A stretch of 64,000 nt of DNA from Annona cherimola (GCA_030490835.1 CM059977.1:16091399-16155398), one strand, 5' to 3'; counted from the stretch's first letter, positions 49,101 to 59,918 are shown. A program made the numbers and translations. The notes: generated by a model from the letters alone, not told the origin.

Positions 49101-50278
49101 CAAAATCCTTTGTAGCATTGGTTTTTAGTTATGATTTCTTAACAATTTATAAAGGCATAGTTCTAGCAAAAAGGAGCATATTCCCTTGTTATGCAAATGA
49201 GATTACAAGAACTTGCCATTGATTGTGTGTGCATTAGACATAGGGGATGCATCTAGTATCTTTCTCATTATTTGCGAAGTAAATAGTTTTTTTTTTTTTT
49301 TTTTCCCTTGAAATGATCTCAATATGTGTGTGAATGTTTTGGCCCATGCAGATGGCAGGCATCAGGTGAACTTTGTGTTGAACCAATTCCCATTCATTCA
49401 TGCAAGGCCTGCTGTGAATACTTCATGGTCGGGCTCACGTGAGCTGAAATTTGCACAGCCAAAAGGCTCTTGGCAGAGGACCACCAAGACAGGAGGTGCT
49501 GATGGGCAGCAGCTACATGCGGCTAACGTTGTGCTTCCTCCTATTTGTCATGACTTCGACAAGCAATTGGCATACAAGGGCACCATTGCTGATGTCCTGA
49601 ATCAAGGTACGCACTTCATTTTATTGTTTGTACAGGAGTTAGCATAAAATTTTTTTAAGGTCTGATGAAACTCCTCCTACCAAACCCATCCCTAGATATG
49701 GAGTCAGTGATACACTAGGGCATGCATGTGCATGTTAGACACTTGCAATTAACTTTTTTCTTTCCGCAGGTTTGTTTGTGTTGTAGAGTGCAAGATACTC
49801 CACTCCTCAGTGCAAATGAACTTTATTTATTTGTAATGAAGCGAGTTTGGTTTCTATGAGACCATATGACTCTAGTATTTTAGTAAAATCTGTCTTGTGG
49901 TTGCGAATTAAAACTATGATACTGATTGTAGGTGTGGAAGCATCTATGGGTCTGTCCAACATAGATTCAACATCGGACTTTCAACAACGTGCTCTCTCTC
50001 TTCTGTCAAATCATTCTTGGGGTTCAGGACACGCTGAACCTACATCCCTCAACCAAATCATGAATCTAAATCAGACAAGTGTCTCTCAGCCGACAATTCA
50101 CACAGAGCACCATCCCCCGTCTCTTGCTAGCGCAGAGTGCTGGCAGCCTGAATTGCTTTCTGCAGAATCACGAGCTCCGTCATTGGCTTTGCACTCCAGT
50201 ACCGGTCAATTCCACGAGTTTCAGCGGTTCAAAGCGCCTTATGAATCTTTCCTCCTTGATAACAGTTCCATGCACTGA
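43145..50278 (+). CDS. SPL: SBP-box transcription factor, SPL2/10/11 type, miR156 target
   Basis: Nuclear DNA-binding regulator of phase change and shoot development; SBP domains bind GTAC cores. Coding exons: 43145-43818, 45030-45166, 49352-49606, 49932-50278; 1,413 nt, 470 residues. The start is the first ATG in frame after the leader splice ([13 protein letters not shown], typical of this clade). The SBP domain is residues 179-254: [11 protein letters not shown] to NARRRKP, with both zinc-binding sets ([16 protein letters not shown], and CQQCSRFH with RSC) and a basic nuclear signal ([18 protein letters not shown]). The exon junction falls between CSR and FHE, as expected in SPL genes. The last exon holds a miR156 site. 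Intron 2 (43819-45029) carries a MITE; intron 3 (45167-49351) carries a LINE. Confidence 0.93.
44555..44831 (+). mobile_element. MITE, family B, in SPL intron 2
   Basis: The left end GGGATGTGTTTGTTTACG and the inverted right end CCAAACACACTC flank the family B body (AAAACTTTTCACTCTCCACT, TTTTTCAATCATTTCTATACAATT, CTATTTTAACATAATTC, TTATCATTTCACATCATT). It is well inside the intron, away from the splice sites. Confidence 0.75.
46042..47781 (-). mobile_element. RTE-type LINE lacking its reverse transcriptase, in SPL intron 3
   Basis: The element (46064-47759, minus strand) is bounded by a 22-bp target duplication, 46042-46063 and 47760-47781, matching at 20 of 22 positions. At its 3' end is a (TGA)n run (46064-46084, read on the minus strand), as in RTE-clade LINEs. 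The minus-strand reading encodes an apurinic-type endonuclease: [46 protein letters not shown]. It then jumps (near [17 protein letters not shown]) straight into the C-terminal tail ([42 protein letters not shown]). The whole reverse transcriptase is missing. A TGA interrupts the endonuclease after KKQF (46999-47006). Non-autonomous and inactive. Confidence 0.88.
49989..50008 (+). promoter_or_regulatory. miR156 target site in SPL exon 5
   Basis: The 20 bases GTGCTCTCTCTCTTCTGTCA equal the canonical plant miR156/157 target and encode ALSLLS within QRALSLLSN. It lies at about residues 375-381 of the product, in the usual last-exon place for this clade. Confidence 0.93.
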
Positions 50279-51530
50279 TTGCCAGAAGGTATTGACCTTC
50301 ACCCGATGTAAGAGCTTTGTTTTTGGGAAACCATCTGCCTTTACTCTTTTTTGTTCCTTAATCGAAAATTGCCAGGTTTGAAATGTTTCTGGCGCCTCAT
50401 TATACGGACAGATTTAATGTCACTCTTCTAGAGACTCACGTTACGAACTTGATGCTTCGACTTATCCAAAATACTTTTAAAAATAAGAGTGAGAAACGAT
50501 AACAATCGAATTTACAAGAGAGAGAGAGAGAGACTGTGGCCTTTTCCTCTACGAAACAATTTGGTCGGTTGTGCATGACGCGGGGGTGCAGCTAATGTTG
50601 CGTCGGGTACTGGTTTTTTCTACCCATACCGTATCTGGAAATGGCCGCTCTGTCCATTTTTGGTTGGGTCGGTTGAGTTCCCATTCTACGTTGCCCAATA
50701 ACCAATTAATCATGTATATTAAAACAATTCTGTTAACAAAATAATGTCAATCAGATATACTATTTTAAAAAGTAACGATACTATCATATTTGGAACATTA
50801 TAAAACACTTAACATTTGATAAAATTATTGGTGTACAACTTTTTGAAACAAGAGAGTGATATTACATGATATGGGCAATAATGAGGAATAAAAAAAATAA
50901 AGTTAAACTATATAAGAGAGTTGTATAAGTAGTATGATTGAAAAATAAAATAATTGTCGAAAGTGAAAAATTTTAAATTGACAACTTTTCATGATGGCAA
51001 ACATACCATTAGAATGTCATTTTACACATTGAAAGCTTAAAAGATGAGGGGAGTTTTTGTTTTGCTAGAGACATTGACAGTCAACAACAAAATCAAAAGT
51101 TATCTAATATTTAGCATGTGCAAAGACCCTAACCTACATGGACATCATATATGCTTAAACATATATAATATATTTGCTAAACCTACCCACCAAGGCTAGG
51201 TATCCAAAGTATTTATATCTTAGTTTGTTCTATTTGGAGTGACGAGTAATTTTTTCTACCCCATCCATACTCATGGGTAAATTTTATTATCCTAACTTAC
51301 TCAAATGACAATCTGGTCAGTGGATATCTTACCTACGTTATGCTCCTAACATGAAGATATATTTTAGTATCTTGCATCGTTGAAATATTACAAATTTTTT
51401 CATTTGATAATTGAAAACCTATCTAACAAAAATCTGTGAAAATTTTACACATAGAAAGAGGTTATCAATAATCTTATTAAACGCTTATGTTTATCCACAA
51501 TATTATTAACAATATTAGTAATAGGGTTGT
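50279..51530. other. SPL 3' UTR and spacer, with a family B MITE fragment
   Basis: 3' UTR probably to about 50450. A degraded minus-strand family B MITE is at about 50830-51005 (AAAATTTTTCACTTTCGAC, TTTTCAATCAT, TTTATTTTTTTTATTCCTCATTATT). A GA-run is at 50517-50533. No further gene. Confidence 0.45.
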
Positions 51531-51534
51531 TAAT

Positions 51535-51715
51535 AGTTATAGCCAACTTGTTAACCTACTAGTCCAATCCATTTATAAGTAAGTTTGCGTTGAAAAATGT
51601 TTGAGTAAATAATTTATGATCATCCAACTTGTTCAATCAGTTAAATAAATAAATGGATTAAAATTGAGATTTTACAACCTGTAAACTTATTTAGTAACTC
51701 ATTGAACCCATCAAC
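51535..51715 (+). repeat. Dispersed repeat, partner of 1640-1840
   Basis: Matches the reverse complement of 1640-1840 over most of its length, in the same order of blocks. The two are 50 kb apart and inverted. Class unknown. Confidence 0.5.
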
Positions 51716-51894
51716 ACATTAAGAGGGGTATGTCAAGTTTAACCAAAACCCTAAATTTTTTTTTCTTTCCATCTCTTCTTTTCATCTCCCTCGTCCTCAT
51801 CCCTCCCTCCCTGCTATAACGATATCTGTTGCGGCAGCCTTTACCCATTCTTGCTATCGTCGCCTACCGCTGCTAGTAAAATTTTCCTTTCTCC

Positions 51895-51926
<32 letters not shown>

Positions 51927-52914
51927 CACTGCTCCGCTCTCTTCTCTCTTACCCCTTTTCCTCCCCTTGTTTTCCTCTCTTATTAGTTGTTACTCTTCCC
52001 CTCTCGTCCCTCCATCTCCCTTATCCTCCCTAAAGAAGTTAACTTCAACAATGTGGGAATATTTCACTAAAGATAAAGATAAAAATAGACTACTTTTAGC
52101 CATGTGTGAATGCAATAATTGCAAAAAATCATATGAATGCAATAGTGGCCATGGTTTAGCTTCCATTAATCTAAAGATGAGTATTAATTTTATCAAATAA
52201 TTGGATCTTAAATAAAGTAAAATTAAATGTTTAGATAGTTTATATAGTTCTTTAATCTTTTGCAAATCGATGTTATATATTTAATTGTTTTCTAATTTCT
52301 ATCTTATTTACTGTGTATTTTCAAAATAAGCTGGTATTGCATAAAAAAGAGATATATGGACGAAAAACTATTAAGTTTGGAGAGCAGAAGATAACGATTT
52401 GTTGTTTTTATTATCCAGCATGATATTATTATTTCTAGAACTATGGAATATAATTTAGTACAAGTATTAGATAATGTTAGATTGAAGTTGTTTGAACTCT
52501 ATTCACAGTAGTGTTTTTAAGACAACAAGTCCGGAACAACATGTGATATTTGAAATGTGATTGCTTGAATTTATTTAATAATGAAAAATCTTGCTTGGAT
52601 CTTTTTATATTAAATGCATATTTATGAGTTTTGCAAATATGTATTTATATTGATTGAATTGTTAGATAGAAATAAAATATGATATTATATTTGAGAACAG
52701 GAATAAATAAGTATTAAAGAGATATTCATATTGGACCATTTATTTCTAAGGTAATTAAGTGTATTTTTGAGTTATCAATATAATTTTTTTAGTATCAAGA
52801 CTTTAAATTAGTTTAATTTTGATTTGTTTACAACATATATACATAGCATGTTAACAACTCACCAATCATTTATTAGATGAGTTAAGGTTAAGATTTTTGA
52901 AGAGGCGCTAATCA
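51716..52914. other. Intergenic; (CT)n microsatellite at 51898-51924
   Basis: A pyrimidine-rich strip (51760-52030) with a CT dinucleotide run, then AT-rich DNA. Open frames here are low-complexity (Ser/Leu/Pro) and I do not call them genes. Confidence 0.4.
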
Positions 52915-52988
52915 TCGGAAACTTGTCCAAAAAATATATTTGTTTTTCAAATTTTTATAAAATTATTAATTTATAAATCAAGTTTTAC

Positions 52989-54819
52989 TAATTTTGAGGA
53001 GAATTTGCGTCGTACCCCCTGTAAGTTTACGTATTAACATTTTAGACCACGATGTTTACTTTTTAGCATATAGACCCTAGTAAATTTTATCATTTGCATT
53101 TTAAACCCTTCGCCATAACGTCGTTTGTCATGCACCATCTGGTCATGTACAATGACAAAAATACCCTCAATAAAAACAAAATCATAGCAGCTAGCCCATT
53201 TTCTTTGACGGTCGTATGCATCGTCTTGTCGTACCGTATCTGCTTATGAACATCTTTTCTATCTTTCCTTTTTTTTCTTTTTTTTTTAAAAAAATATATG
53301 GCAGCAAATCTTTTCTATGGCTCACCAAGCGAAAAATTAGGATCGTTCCACCTGTGATGTCACAATGCGGGACCTGTAGATTTGTCCACGTGTCTACAAC
53401 AATAGAAGCAAACACAGAACTACACGAACCACGATCTTCGCCACCCGAATGCCCCGCCAGCCCGCATCACATCCCAAGACCCTAGAACCACCGGTCCCGT
53501 TCCAATGTCCATGACCCATCTCAGTTTTCGAGCCATGTGGATCAGAAGATCCAGGCCCTCCATTCTCATACCCGACGGGTCCCACCATCCCAGCAGGGAG
53601 ACATCTGTCGTCTGGATTATTCCCTGCAGCCGCCACAAGCCTCTTCCGCAACCCAATCTCACCTGTCAGATGATTCCCGTCCAAATAAACGGTTGTAATG
53701 CACAGCATCTGTCGAAGCTTGGTGGGGATCTTCCCGCACAACCGATTGTTATTCAGCGCCAGCAATCTCAATCTCCTCATCTCAGCCATTGATTCGGGGA
53801 TCTCTCCTACCAGACTGATTGTGGAGAAATCCAAAACCATGAGTTTTTTCAGATTGGCCCACCCAGACTCCATCAGGCTTCCTCCAATCAGATTGTTGAA
53901 AAGGAAGATTTCTTCCAACGATACCATTTGAAGGAGAGACAGGGGCAGCCTGTTAGAAAATTTGTTGCGTCTGACGTCTAAAAGAGTCAGATTTTTTAGC
54001 CCTCTAAGCTCGAACGGGAGTTGCCCATCAAGAGAATTACTGCTGAGATTGAGCTTCAATAGCGACATGAGTCCCCCAAGAGCAGCAGGAAGCGACCCAT
54101 TCAGAGAATTCCTGCTGAGATCCAATATCAGAAGCTGCTTCAACGCACCAATCAACGGTGGAATTCCGCCCCAGAAACCATTTCCAGAAAGCACCAGCTG
54201 CTTCAATTGGGATAGATTGCCGAGGCTTGCGGGCAATTCGCCGCTTAATCCGTTCTCGATCATGACCAAGGATCGAAGCATCGCCGGCGAGGCGATGGTG
54301 GCTGGTATGCTGCCAGTGAGGCCGGGGTTTGATCGTAGTTCCAGCGTTTCCAAGCTCCCAGCTAGCTTCTCCCAGTCCCAGTTGTGGGGTGGGATGAGGG
54401 TCAGGTGTGCGAAGCAGTAAAGAACGAGAGGCTCCTGAGTTGTCGAAATTCGAAGAGAAAAGGGCGGAACTCTGTAGCTGGATTGCATTGTATGGAGTTG
54501 TCTTGAATTTGGCCGATGCTGATTGCCGTGACGTGCCAGAATCAGTCGAAGAGGTCACAGGTGACGCCCGGGATTGGAGTCCAGCCGCAGGATCCGTCAA
54601 AGAGAATGGGCTAGCTGCTGTGGTTTTATTTTTATTAAAGGGTATTTTCGTAATTGCACATAACCAGATGATGCATGATAGACGACGTTAGCGCAGGAGG
54701 TTTAAAATGCAAATGATGAAACTTATTAGGGTCTAATATGCTAATACGCAAACGTCGGGGTCTAAAATGTTAATATGCAAACTTCGAGGGGGTATGACGC
54801 AAATTCCTCCTAATTTTGA
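52989..54819. mobile_element. Pack-MULE: Mutator-like element carrying a captured LRR gene
   Basis: Terminal inverted repeats run 52998-53211 and 54594-54810, about 215 bases each and some 80 percent alike by eye. They start GGAG(G)AATTTGCGTC, followed by (G/A)TACCCCC. A perfect 9-bp target duplication, TAATTTTGA, flanks them at 52989-52997 and 54811-54819. Long terminal repeats and a 9-bp duplication define Mutator-like elements. The 1.38-kb interior has no transposase but holds most of a plant LRR gene on the minus strand, starting directly at the inner edge of the right repeat. Removal of element plus one duplication restores an uninterrupted foldback sequence. Confidence 0.92.
53394..54593 (-). 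pseudogene. Captured LRR gene (PII-2/RLP29-like), disabled
   Basis: Minus strand. The first part reads DGSCGWTPIPGVTCDLFD, a stop (54542-54544), then FWHVTAISIGQIQDN and EFRPFLFEFRQLRSLSFF: the N-terminal cap of LRR proteins of the Piriformospora-indica-insensitive-2 type. A 1-base frameshift near 54420 then moves to the frame that stays open to 53394 (364 codons if started at the ATG at 54488). That part carries about nine plant LRRs, e.g. NPGLTGSIPATIASP, ENGLSGELPASLGNLS, NSLNGSLPAALGGLM, NNRLCGKIPTKLRQM, and ends in a hydrophobic tail (VVRVVLCLLLLL), probably a GPI or membrane signal. The signal peptide and first residues were not captured. It is a gene fragment inside a transposon and would not make a secreted receptor. 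Confidence 0.85.
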
Positions 54820-55399
54820 AGATATTCATTTATTTATTCTGAATTTTTAAATACAAGAATGTTTTAGTTATTTTAAATTCTAAAATACCCTTATATTTAA
54901 AAATTTAAAATCAATATATACTCATTTCTAAAAAATATTAAAACTTGGTTTATAGATTAAATATGTTGAATTAACTGTTTTATAAAAAAATTTAAAAAAA
55001 TAAAAAAGAATATATATACTTTTTGGATTCTAAAACATCATTTGGCTTTGTTAAGTACGTTGGAATTAGGATTGAGATGTAACCTATTGAACCTGCACCC
55101 TTACCTGGTGATAATAGAGCTTTTTGCATGGTAGGCTTTCGAACTTTGTTGAACCGTAAATTGGACGATGGTTTGGTATTACTAGGAAAAATCTTTAAAA
55201 TTTCATTCATAATATTGTGAAATCAATCAAGATGCAAATATGTTGGAACGAATTTCGGATAATGAGGTTTCAAAGTGATTTTGGATGTGGTCCAAACATG
55301 ATATATTTGCGACTGCTGGGGAAACTTGTTTGTGATGTGTAGATTACATCTCGATGAATTTCCAGAGGATTTCCAGAGGATCCAAGATAGTTGAATAGG

Positions 55400-55930
55400 A
55401 TAGGCAAGGGCTCGCTTACATAGAAGCGGTTGTATATAAATCCCTCAAATTTTAAAGTTTTGATGCTTGATAAAAAATTTAATCCATTATAACATCATTT
55501 GTTTAGTTATAAGATCAAGTTTCAACCAAATCTAATATGCGCATAGGCTACATTTGCACAAAAATAAGTACATTTATATATAAATTAAAAAAAATATTTA
55601 GATTCATTCACATGTATATTAGAATGTGACAATACTTTATAGACTGATTTATCTATATAGTAATGATATTTTAAATAGTTTAGACATTGAAAATACTACT
55701 TAAAATTGATATTTAACATTAAATTATTTTATTATGTTTATTTTACACGTTTGTAGATAAGACCTATATACAGTATATTAGACAAATGAAAGAGTTTCTA
55801 CAATAATATAAGTGATGTTAAACATAATAGATTAAGTGAATTTTTTATTAACCATCTAGATGTTGAAAATAAAAGAGTTACTAGAAAGGGCGTTTCATAT
55901 AAGCATCCTCGGGTTATGTAGGGTCCTATG
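55400..55930. mobile_element. Inverted-repeat element, family F (relative of 24795-25301)
   Basis: The ends CTTACATAGAAGCGG and, inverted, CATATAAGCATCC resemble those of the element at 24795. The interior, reverse-complemented, matches it across a 150-base AT-rich block (TAAAATAATTTAAT, AAGTAGTATTTTCAAT, AAAGTATTGTCACATTC). Confidence 0.5.
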
Positions 55931-56404
55931 CGATAAACTTTTCTATTTTCAAGATGATTTTTTTAATTTTCAATTTAACATTCTACATTACCAATATAAA
56001 TTTTTTTAAATTTTTTAATACATATCATTATATTCTTATTGCATTTTTACATTCCATTCAAGCCCATTTTCATAGTCTCAATTTCGCACCTTGGCAACCA
56101 TCCTAGCTCGGCTCAATTGGCAGGGATGTTGGATGATAACGCCCAATAAGAGGAGTTGTCTTCGTGAGGTAGGGGTAATAGTTCCCGGGTAGGAGCTTTA
56201 GTTTCCATCTTAATTGTTAGAAAATTTGTAAGGATTTATGAAATTGATTTGTAAGTAAATATGAGTAAATATGTAGGAATTATGGTAGGAATTTGTGAGA
56301 ATTAGATAGAAAATGAGATATCATGAAAGCAAGATCACAGATCGGAACAATTGAAAAAAAAAAAAAATTCCCACCGGCATCAAACTCATTTTCACGAAGG
56401 AATG

Positions 56405-56745
56405 ACCATGTTAGCCGGGCTAAGCAAATGTCTCGTTTAGACACTTCAAAAAACTCATTTACAATTGTTTTTTAACTTTTTCTTCGTATACTTGTTTATC
56501 TAAGCGCATTTAATATATAAGCCAATTTTTACCCTTTTTAATATTTTTAGATATCTGTGTATATATGTATTTAAAATACTCGTATGTTTAAAAATCTCAA
56601 AAAATATACTCTTACTTTAAAATGATAAAACTTAATTTATATGTTAATTATATTTAGATAAACAAGTGTACAGAGAAAAAAAATTGTAAATAGCTTTTTT
56701 AAGATAACTAATCGAGACATTTGCCAAGACGGGTGGATTAATTCT
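56405..56745. mobile_element. Foldback element, family C (TTAGC...GGGCTAAG ends), degraded
   Basis: The left arm (GTTAGCCGGGCTAAGCAAATG, then TTACAATTGTTTTTTAAC, ACTTGTTTATCTAAG) is mirrored in the right arm (TTAGATAAACAAGTGTACAG, AAATTGTAAATAGCTTTTTT, CATTTGCC). It is a diverged copy of the element at 59520-59918. Confidence 0.6.
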
Positions 56746-56869
56746 CCCAAAACCGTGTCACTCAATTTCATCGTGAATCCTGGGAAATATAGGTTTGTCG
56801 TAAGGGAACGGCCACGTTGCAGATTGCTGTATTGATGTCAGTCTCATAGATGGTAGTCAGACAACGTTG

Positions 56870-57222
56870 AGGCTCACCGGGTGCGTTAATTTATTTTTTA
56901 AATTTTTTTTTGAATTTTTTTATAAAACTGTTAAGCTAAGTATATTTAACATGTATATCAAGTTTTACCATTTTAAAAGTATTTTAGATATTTATTTTTA
57001 ATTTTTGAAAATCAACTGTGTTTTAGGTAATTTAAAACTACTAAAATATTGCTGATTTTTAAAAATTAAAAATAAATATCTAAAATACTCCAAGAATAGT
57101 AAAAATTGATACACATGTTAAATATTATTAGCTTAATGGTTTTATAAAAAAATTTCAAATTTTTTTTAAAAAAGATTAAATGCACCCAGGTGCACTTGGG
57201 TGCATTTAGCCTTAACCCTATG
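56870..57222. mobile_element. Foldback element, family C (CACCC...GGGTGCAT ends)
   Basis: Two AT-rich arms inverted around about 57050 share TTTATAAAACTGTTAAGCTAAG, TATTTAACATGTATATCAAG, TTTTAGATATTTATTTTTAATTTTT and a GCACCC/GGGTGC outer module. The left outer module is shortened. No clear target duplication. Confidence 0.6.
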
Positions 57223-57289
57223 AACACTGCCTGGATACGTGTTAGTTGTGCAGGCTTGCAGCTACAGGTAGTTAACAAGTAAAATCTAG

Positions 57290-57855
57290 AGGTAATTTGC
57301 ATAGTTTGATGTTAATTGCAAATATATTCATATAGTTTCACAAATTGCATATTATTTTCACATAGTTTCATCGAAATTGCAGATTACCCCCATACCATTA
57401 CTTGTCATTAATACTTTACATGATATTTTGGAAAATGATAAAAATGTCCTCATTGGTAATTTGTATATATACCCACATAGTTTCACAAATTGCATATCAT
57501 TCCACATAATTTCGCCAAAATTGCATATTACCTCCATAAAACCAATGAGGAAATTTTCATCATTTTTCAAAATATCACATTACGTATTAATGGCGGATAA
57601 TGGCCACTGCAACAAAATGCAACAATTGCTCCCAACAATTGCAACTAAAAAACTTTTCGTTGTGAATAGTGTGCAATTGCCATTGTACATGCTAGCAGCG
57701 GAAGAAAGCCTCAATAGCAACAAAAATGCTCGTCGCTATTGAGCAATTTTGTTGTAGTGGGTGTGAAGGTAATACACAATTTTGGTAGAACTAAGTGAGG
57801 ATAATATTCAATTTGTGAAACTACATAAATACATCTGCAATTAGCGTCAAACTAT
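57290..57855. mobile_element. Foldback element, family D, hosting a mini-CACTA
   Basis: The outer arms of about 105 bases (left 57290-57395, right 57765-57855) match inverted: ATAGTTTGA(T/C)G(T/C)TAATTGCA, TATAGTTTCACAAATTG, CCAAAATTG. An internal inverted pair carries ATGTCCTCATTGG / CCAATGAGGAAATT. The right side is interrupted by the element at 57605-57759. Confidence 0.6.
57605..57759 (+). mobile_element. Mini-CACTA (En/Spm-type) non-autonomous element
   Basis: Ends CACTGCAACAAAATGC and, inverted, CACTACAACAAAATTGC, the familiar plant CACTA terminus. Length is 155 bp. The flanking trinucleotides GGC and GGT could be a decayed 3-bp duplication. It lies inside a foldback element. Confidence 0.65.
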
Positions 57856-57909
57856 TTAGATATATATACAGATTATCCAAAATCTAGCTCCATGGAAGCA
57901 GTTTTTAAC

Positions 57910-58328
57910 GGGATCTGATCTCCTGCACCCGAGAGCAGGCAGCGTTGCCTGCTCCCGGGTGCACACACCTATTTTTTTGAAATTTTTTTTTGAAATTTTT
58001 TTTTGAAATGTTAATATAGGTGTATTTAACATGTATAAATTTTTTTACCATTTTTGGAGTATGTTAGATATTTATTTTTGATTTTTGAAAATCAGTGGCA
58101 TTTTAAGTAATTTTAAATTACGATTATGCCACTGATTTTTAAAAATTAAAAATAAATATCTAAAAATCTCCAAAAATCTCCAAAAATGGTAAAAATTTAT
58201 ACACATGTTAAATACACTTGGGCTAATAATTTTATGAAAAAAATTTCAAAAAAAAATAAAAAAAAATTAGTGTATGTGCCTGGGAACAGGCAACGCTGCC
58301 TGCTCCCGGGTGCAGGAGATCATATCCC
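57910..58328. mobile_element. Foldback MULE-type MITE with 9-bp target duplication
   Basis: The ends GGGATCTGATCTCCTGCACC and, inverted, GGGATATGATCTCCTGCACC open arms of some 200 bases that can form an almost complete hairpin. A perfect 9-bp duplication GTTTTTAAC flanks it at 57901-57909 and 58329-58337. The outer module is GC-rich (GAGCAGGCAGCGTTGCCTGC); the core is AT-rich. Length 419 bp, non-coding. Confidence 0.85.
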
Positions 58329-58337
58329 GTTTTTAAC

Positions 58338-59465
58338 CGGTAAGTGGAGTTAGTGGCCCGCCCAATGCTGTTTGGCAATAAATAAAAATTTATTATGAAA
58401 AGAATGAAATAATTACCACAATGATTGGAGTACAGTACTATATATATATATATATTTAAAAACAGAGGAATAACAAGGAACAAAGAAACGATCGGGGAAT
58501 AAAGAAAATTTAAAAAATTAATTAATTACTTCAATTCGTGTGCTGACGACCCTCCCAACCAACCTAGCATCACCAAAAATGTTCATGAATCAGATGCGAA
58601 CAAAGTACGGCCGAGGCACCTTGGAAGGAAGCCCACACGATTCGTCATTTCGATATTTAAGAAGAATAAAAATGTGAAAAAAAAAATTGAGAAAAAAACA
58701 AACAAGTCACCGGTTGAACGTCCAAGCGGACTGATGTAGGTACATGCAGAATAATGTAAATGGGAAGCTACGAGTAATGACTTTTTTTGCCCTTTTTCCT
58801 AAAATATAGCATCTTGGGTGAAATTGTAAAAAATTTAAAAGTTGCAAAACCAAAAACGTGCATGCTAATAAAAGTTAGAAAATCTCCCATCGTTTTTTGC
58901 CATGTGGTCCATGTCGTGGAGGTATGCATCTACCACCTTCTCCTAAGGCACGTGATTATCGCGGCCGATGAGCTTGGGGAGCAAATTTCACAAGTGTGGG
59001 CCCAAATTCAACCCAATTAAAGATTCGTGTTGGGTGACTAAAAAATTGAGTCGATGAAATTTTTATTCTATATAATTATTTAATGTTTATATTTATATTT
59101 ATTTGTTGTTTTGGTGGTGTGTATGTGTGTGTATATACATATATCAGAAATATTCAGGTGGTGCAGTTTCGCTGAAATGGGCCTGATATGATCATCAAAT
59201 TATGATCTACTCCACCCATTGTATTTAGAATAATGTATTCTATTACCATACTAATTTTCATCCCAATTAGATATGTATGTGAGCCCCATCTGAAAATCAT
59301 ACAAATTCAAAGTAATAAAATAGTTTAATGTAAATAACAACTTTAAAGTGGTTTTTTTAACATGTAAACCATTTGCTATAAAATTTATATATAGATAAAT
59401 GATTGTATAAAGTTTCATTGCATTCTAATAGGTATGAGGCATACTTTTGATCAAATGTACCATAG

Positions 59466-59467
<2 letters not shown>
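58338..59467. other. Intergenic, no gene
   Basis: AT-rich with a short AT dinucleotide run (58438-58456). A fragment of family F is at 59300-59450. The 77-codon frame at 58787-59020 has no recognisable feature. Confidence 0.35.

Positions 59468-59519
<52 letters not shown>
59468..59519. repeat. (AT)n microsatellite
   Basis: An uninterrupted AT dinucleotide run of about 52 bases at the left edge of the next foldback element, which appears to have inserted in it. Confidence 0.95.
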
Positions 59520-59522
<3 letters not shown>

Positions 59523-59918
59523 GAGTGATTCTATTAGCTCGGGCTAAGTAAATGGCCCACTTAGCCCACCTCAAAAAATCTATTTAAAACAACTTTTTTT
59601 TATTTTTTTCTTCATACACTTGTTTATTTAAGTGTATTTAACATATAGACCAAGTTTTACCATTTTTGGAAATGTACATATATTTTTTTTAGATTTTTGA
59701 AAATAAGGGTATTTTAAATGCATATATACACATAGATGTTTGAAAATCTCTAAAAAATAGATAAACATATTCAAAAATGGTAAAACTTGGTATATGTTAA
59801 ATACACTTAGATAAACAAGTACATGAAAAAAAAAGTAAAAAAAATTTATTGTAAATATGTTTTTTGAGGTGAGCTAAGTGGGTCATTTACTTAGCCCGGG
59901 CTAATAGAATCACTCCTC
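59520..59918. mobile_element. Foldback MULE-type MITE (GAGGAGTGATTC ends)
   Basis: The ends GAGGAGTGATTCTATTAGC are nearly identical inverted. The arms of about 190 bases carry GGGCTAAGTAAATGGCCCAC, ACTTGTTTATTTAAGTG and AAGTTTTACCATTTTTG in mirror order. Flanking TATATATAT and TATATGTAT match at 8 of 9 bases, but the microsatellite makes that weak. Length 399 bp. Confidence 0.8.

Larger units (their letters stand above)
52915..54990. mobile_element. Foldback element, family C-like, interrupted by the Pack-MULE
   Basis: The left half (about 52915-52997: TTTTATAAAATTATTAATTTATAAATCAAGTTTTACTA) and right half (about 54811-54990: AAACTTGGTTTATAGATTAA, AACTGTTTTATAAAAAAATTT) are inverted arms of the same foldback core seen at 56-63 kb. 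They become contiguous if 52998-54819 is removed. Confidence 0.55.

Noticed and set aside
51851..52033. Ser/Leu/Pro-rich frame
   Set aside because: Translation of a CT microsatellite and the flanking pyrimidine strip.
54037..54600. 187-codon minus-strand frame
   Set aside because: It is an alternative frame over the LRR pseudogene. The LRR cap motifs appear in a different frame.
59468..59519. (AT)n run as an assembly artefact
   Set aside because: Possible, but ordinary plant microsatellites look the same and the foldback next to it is intact.
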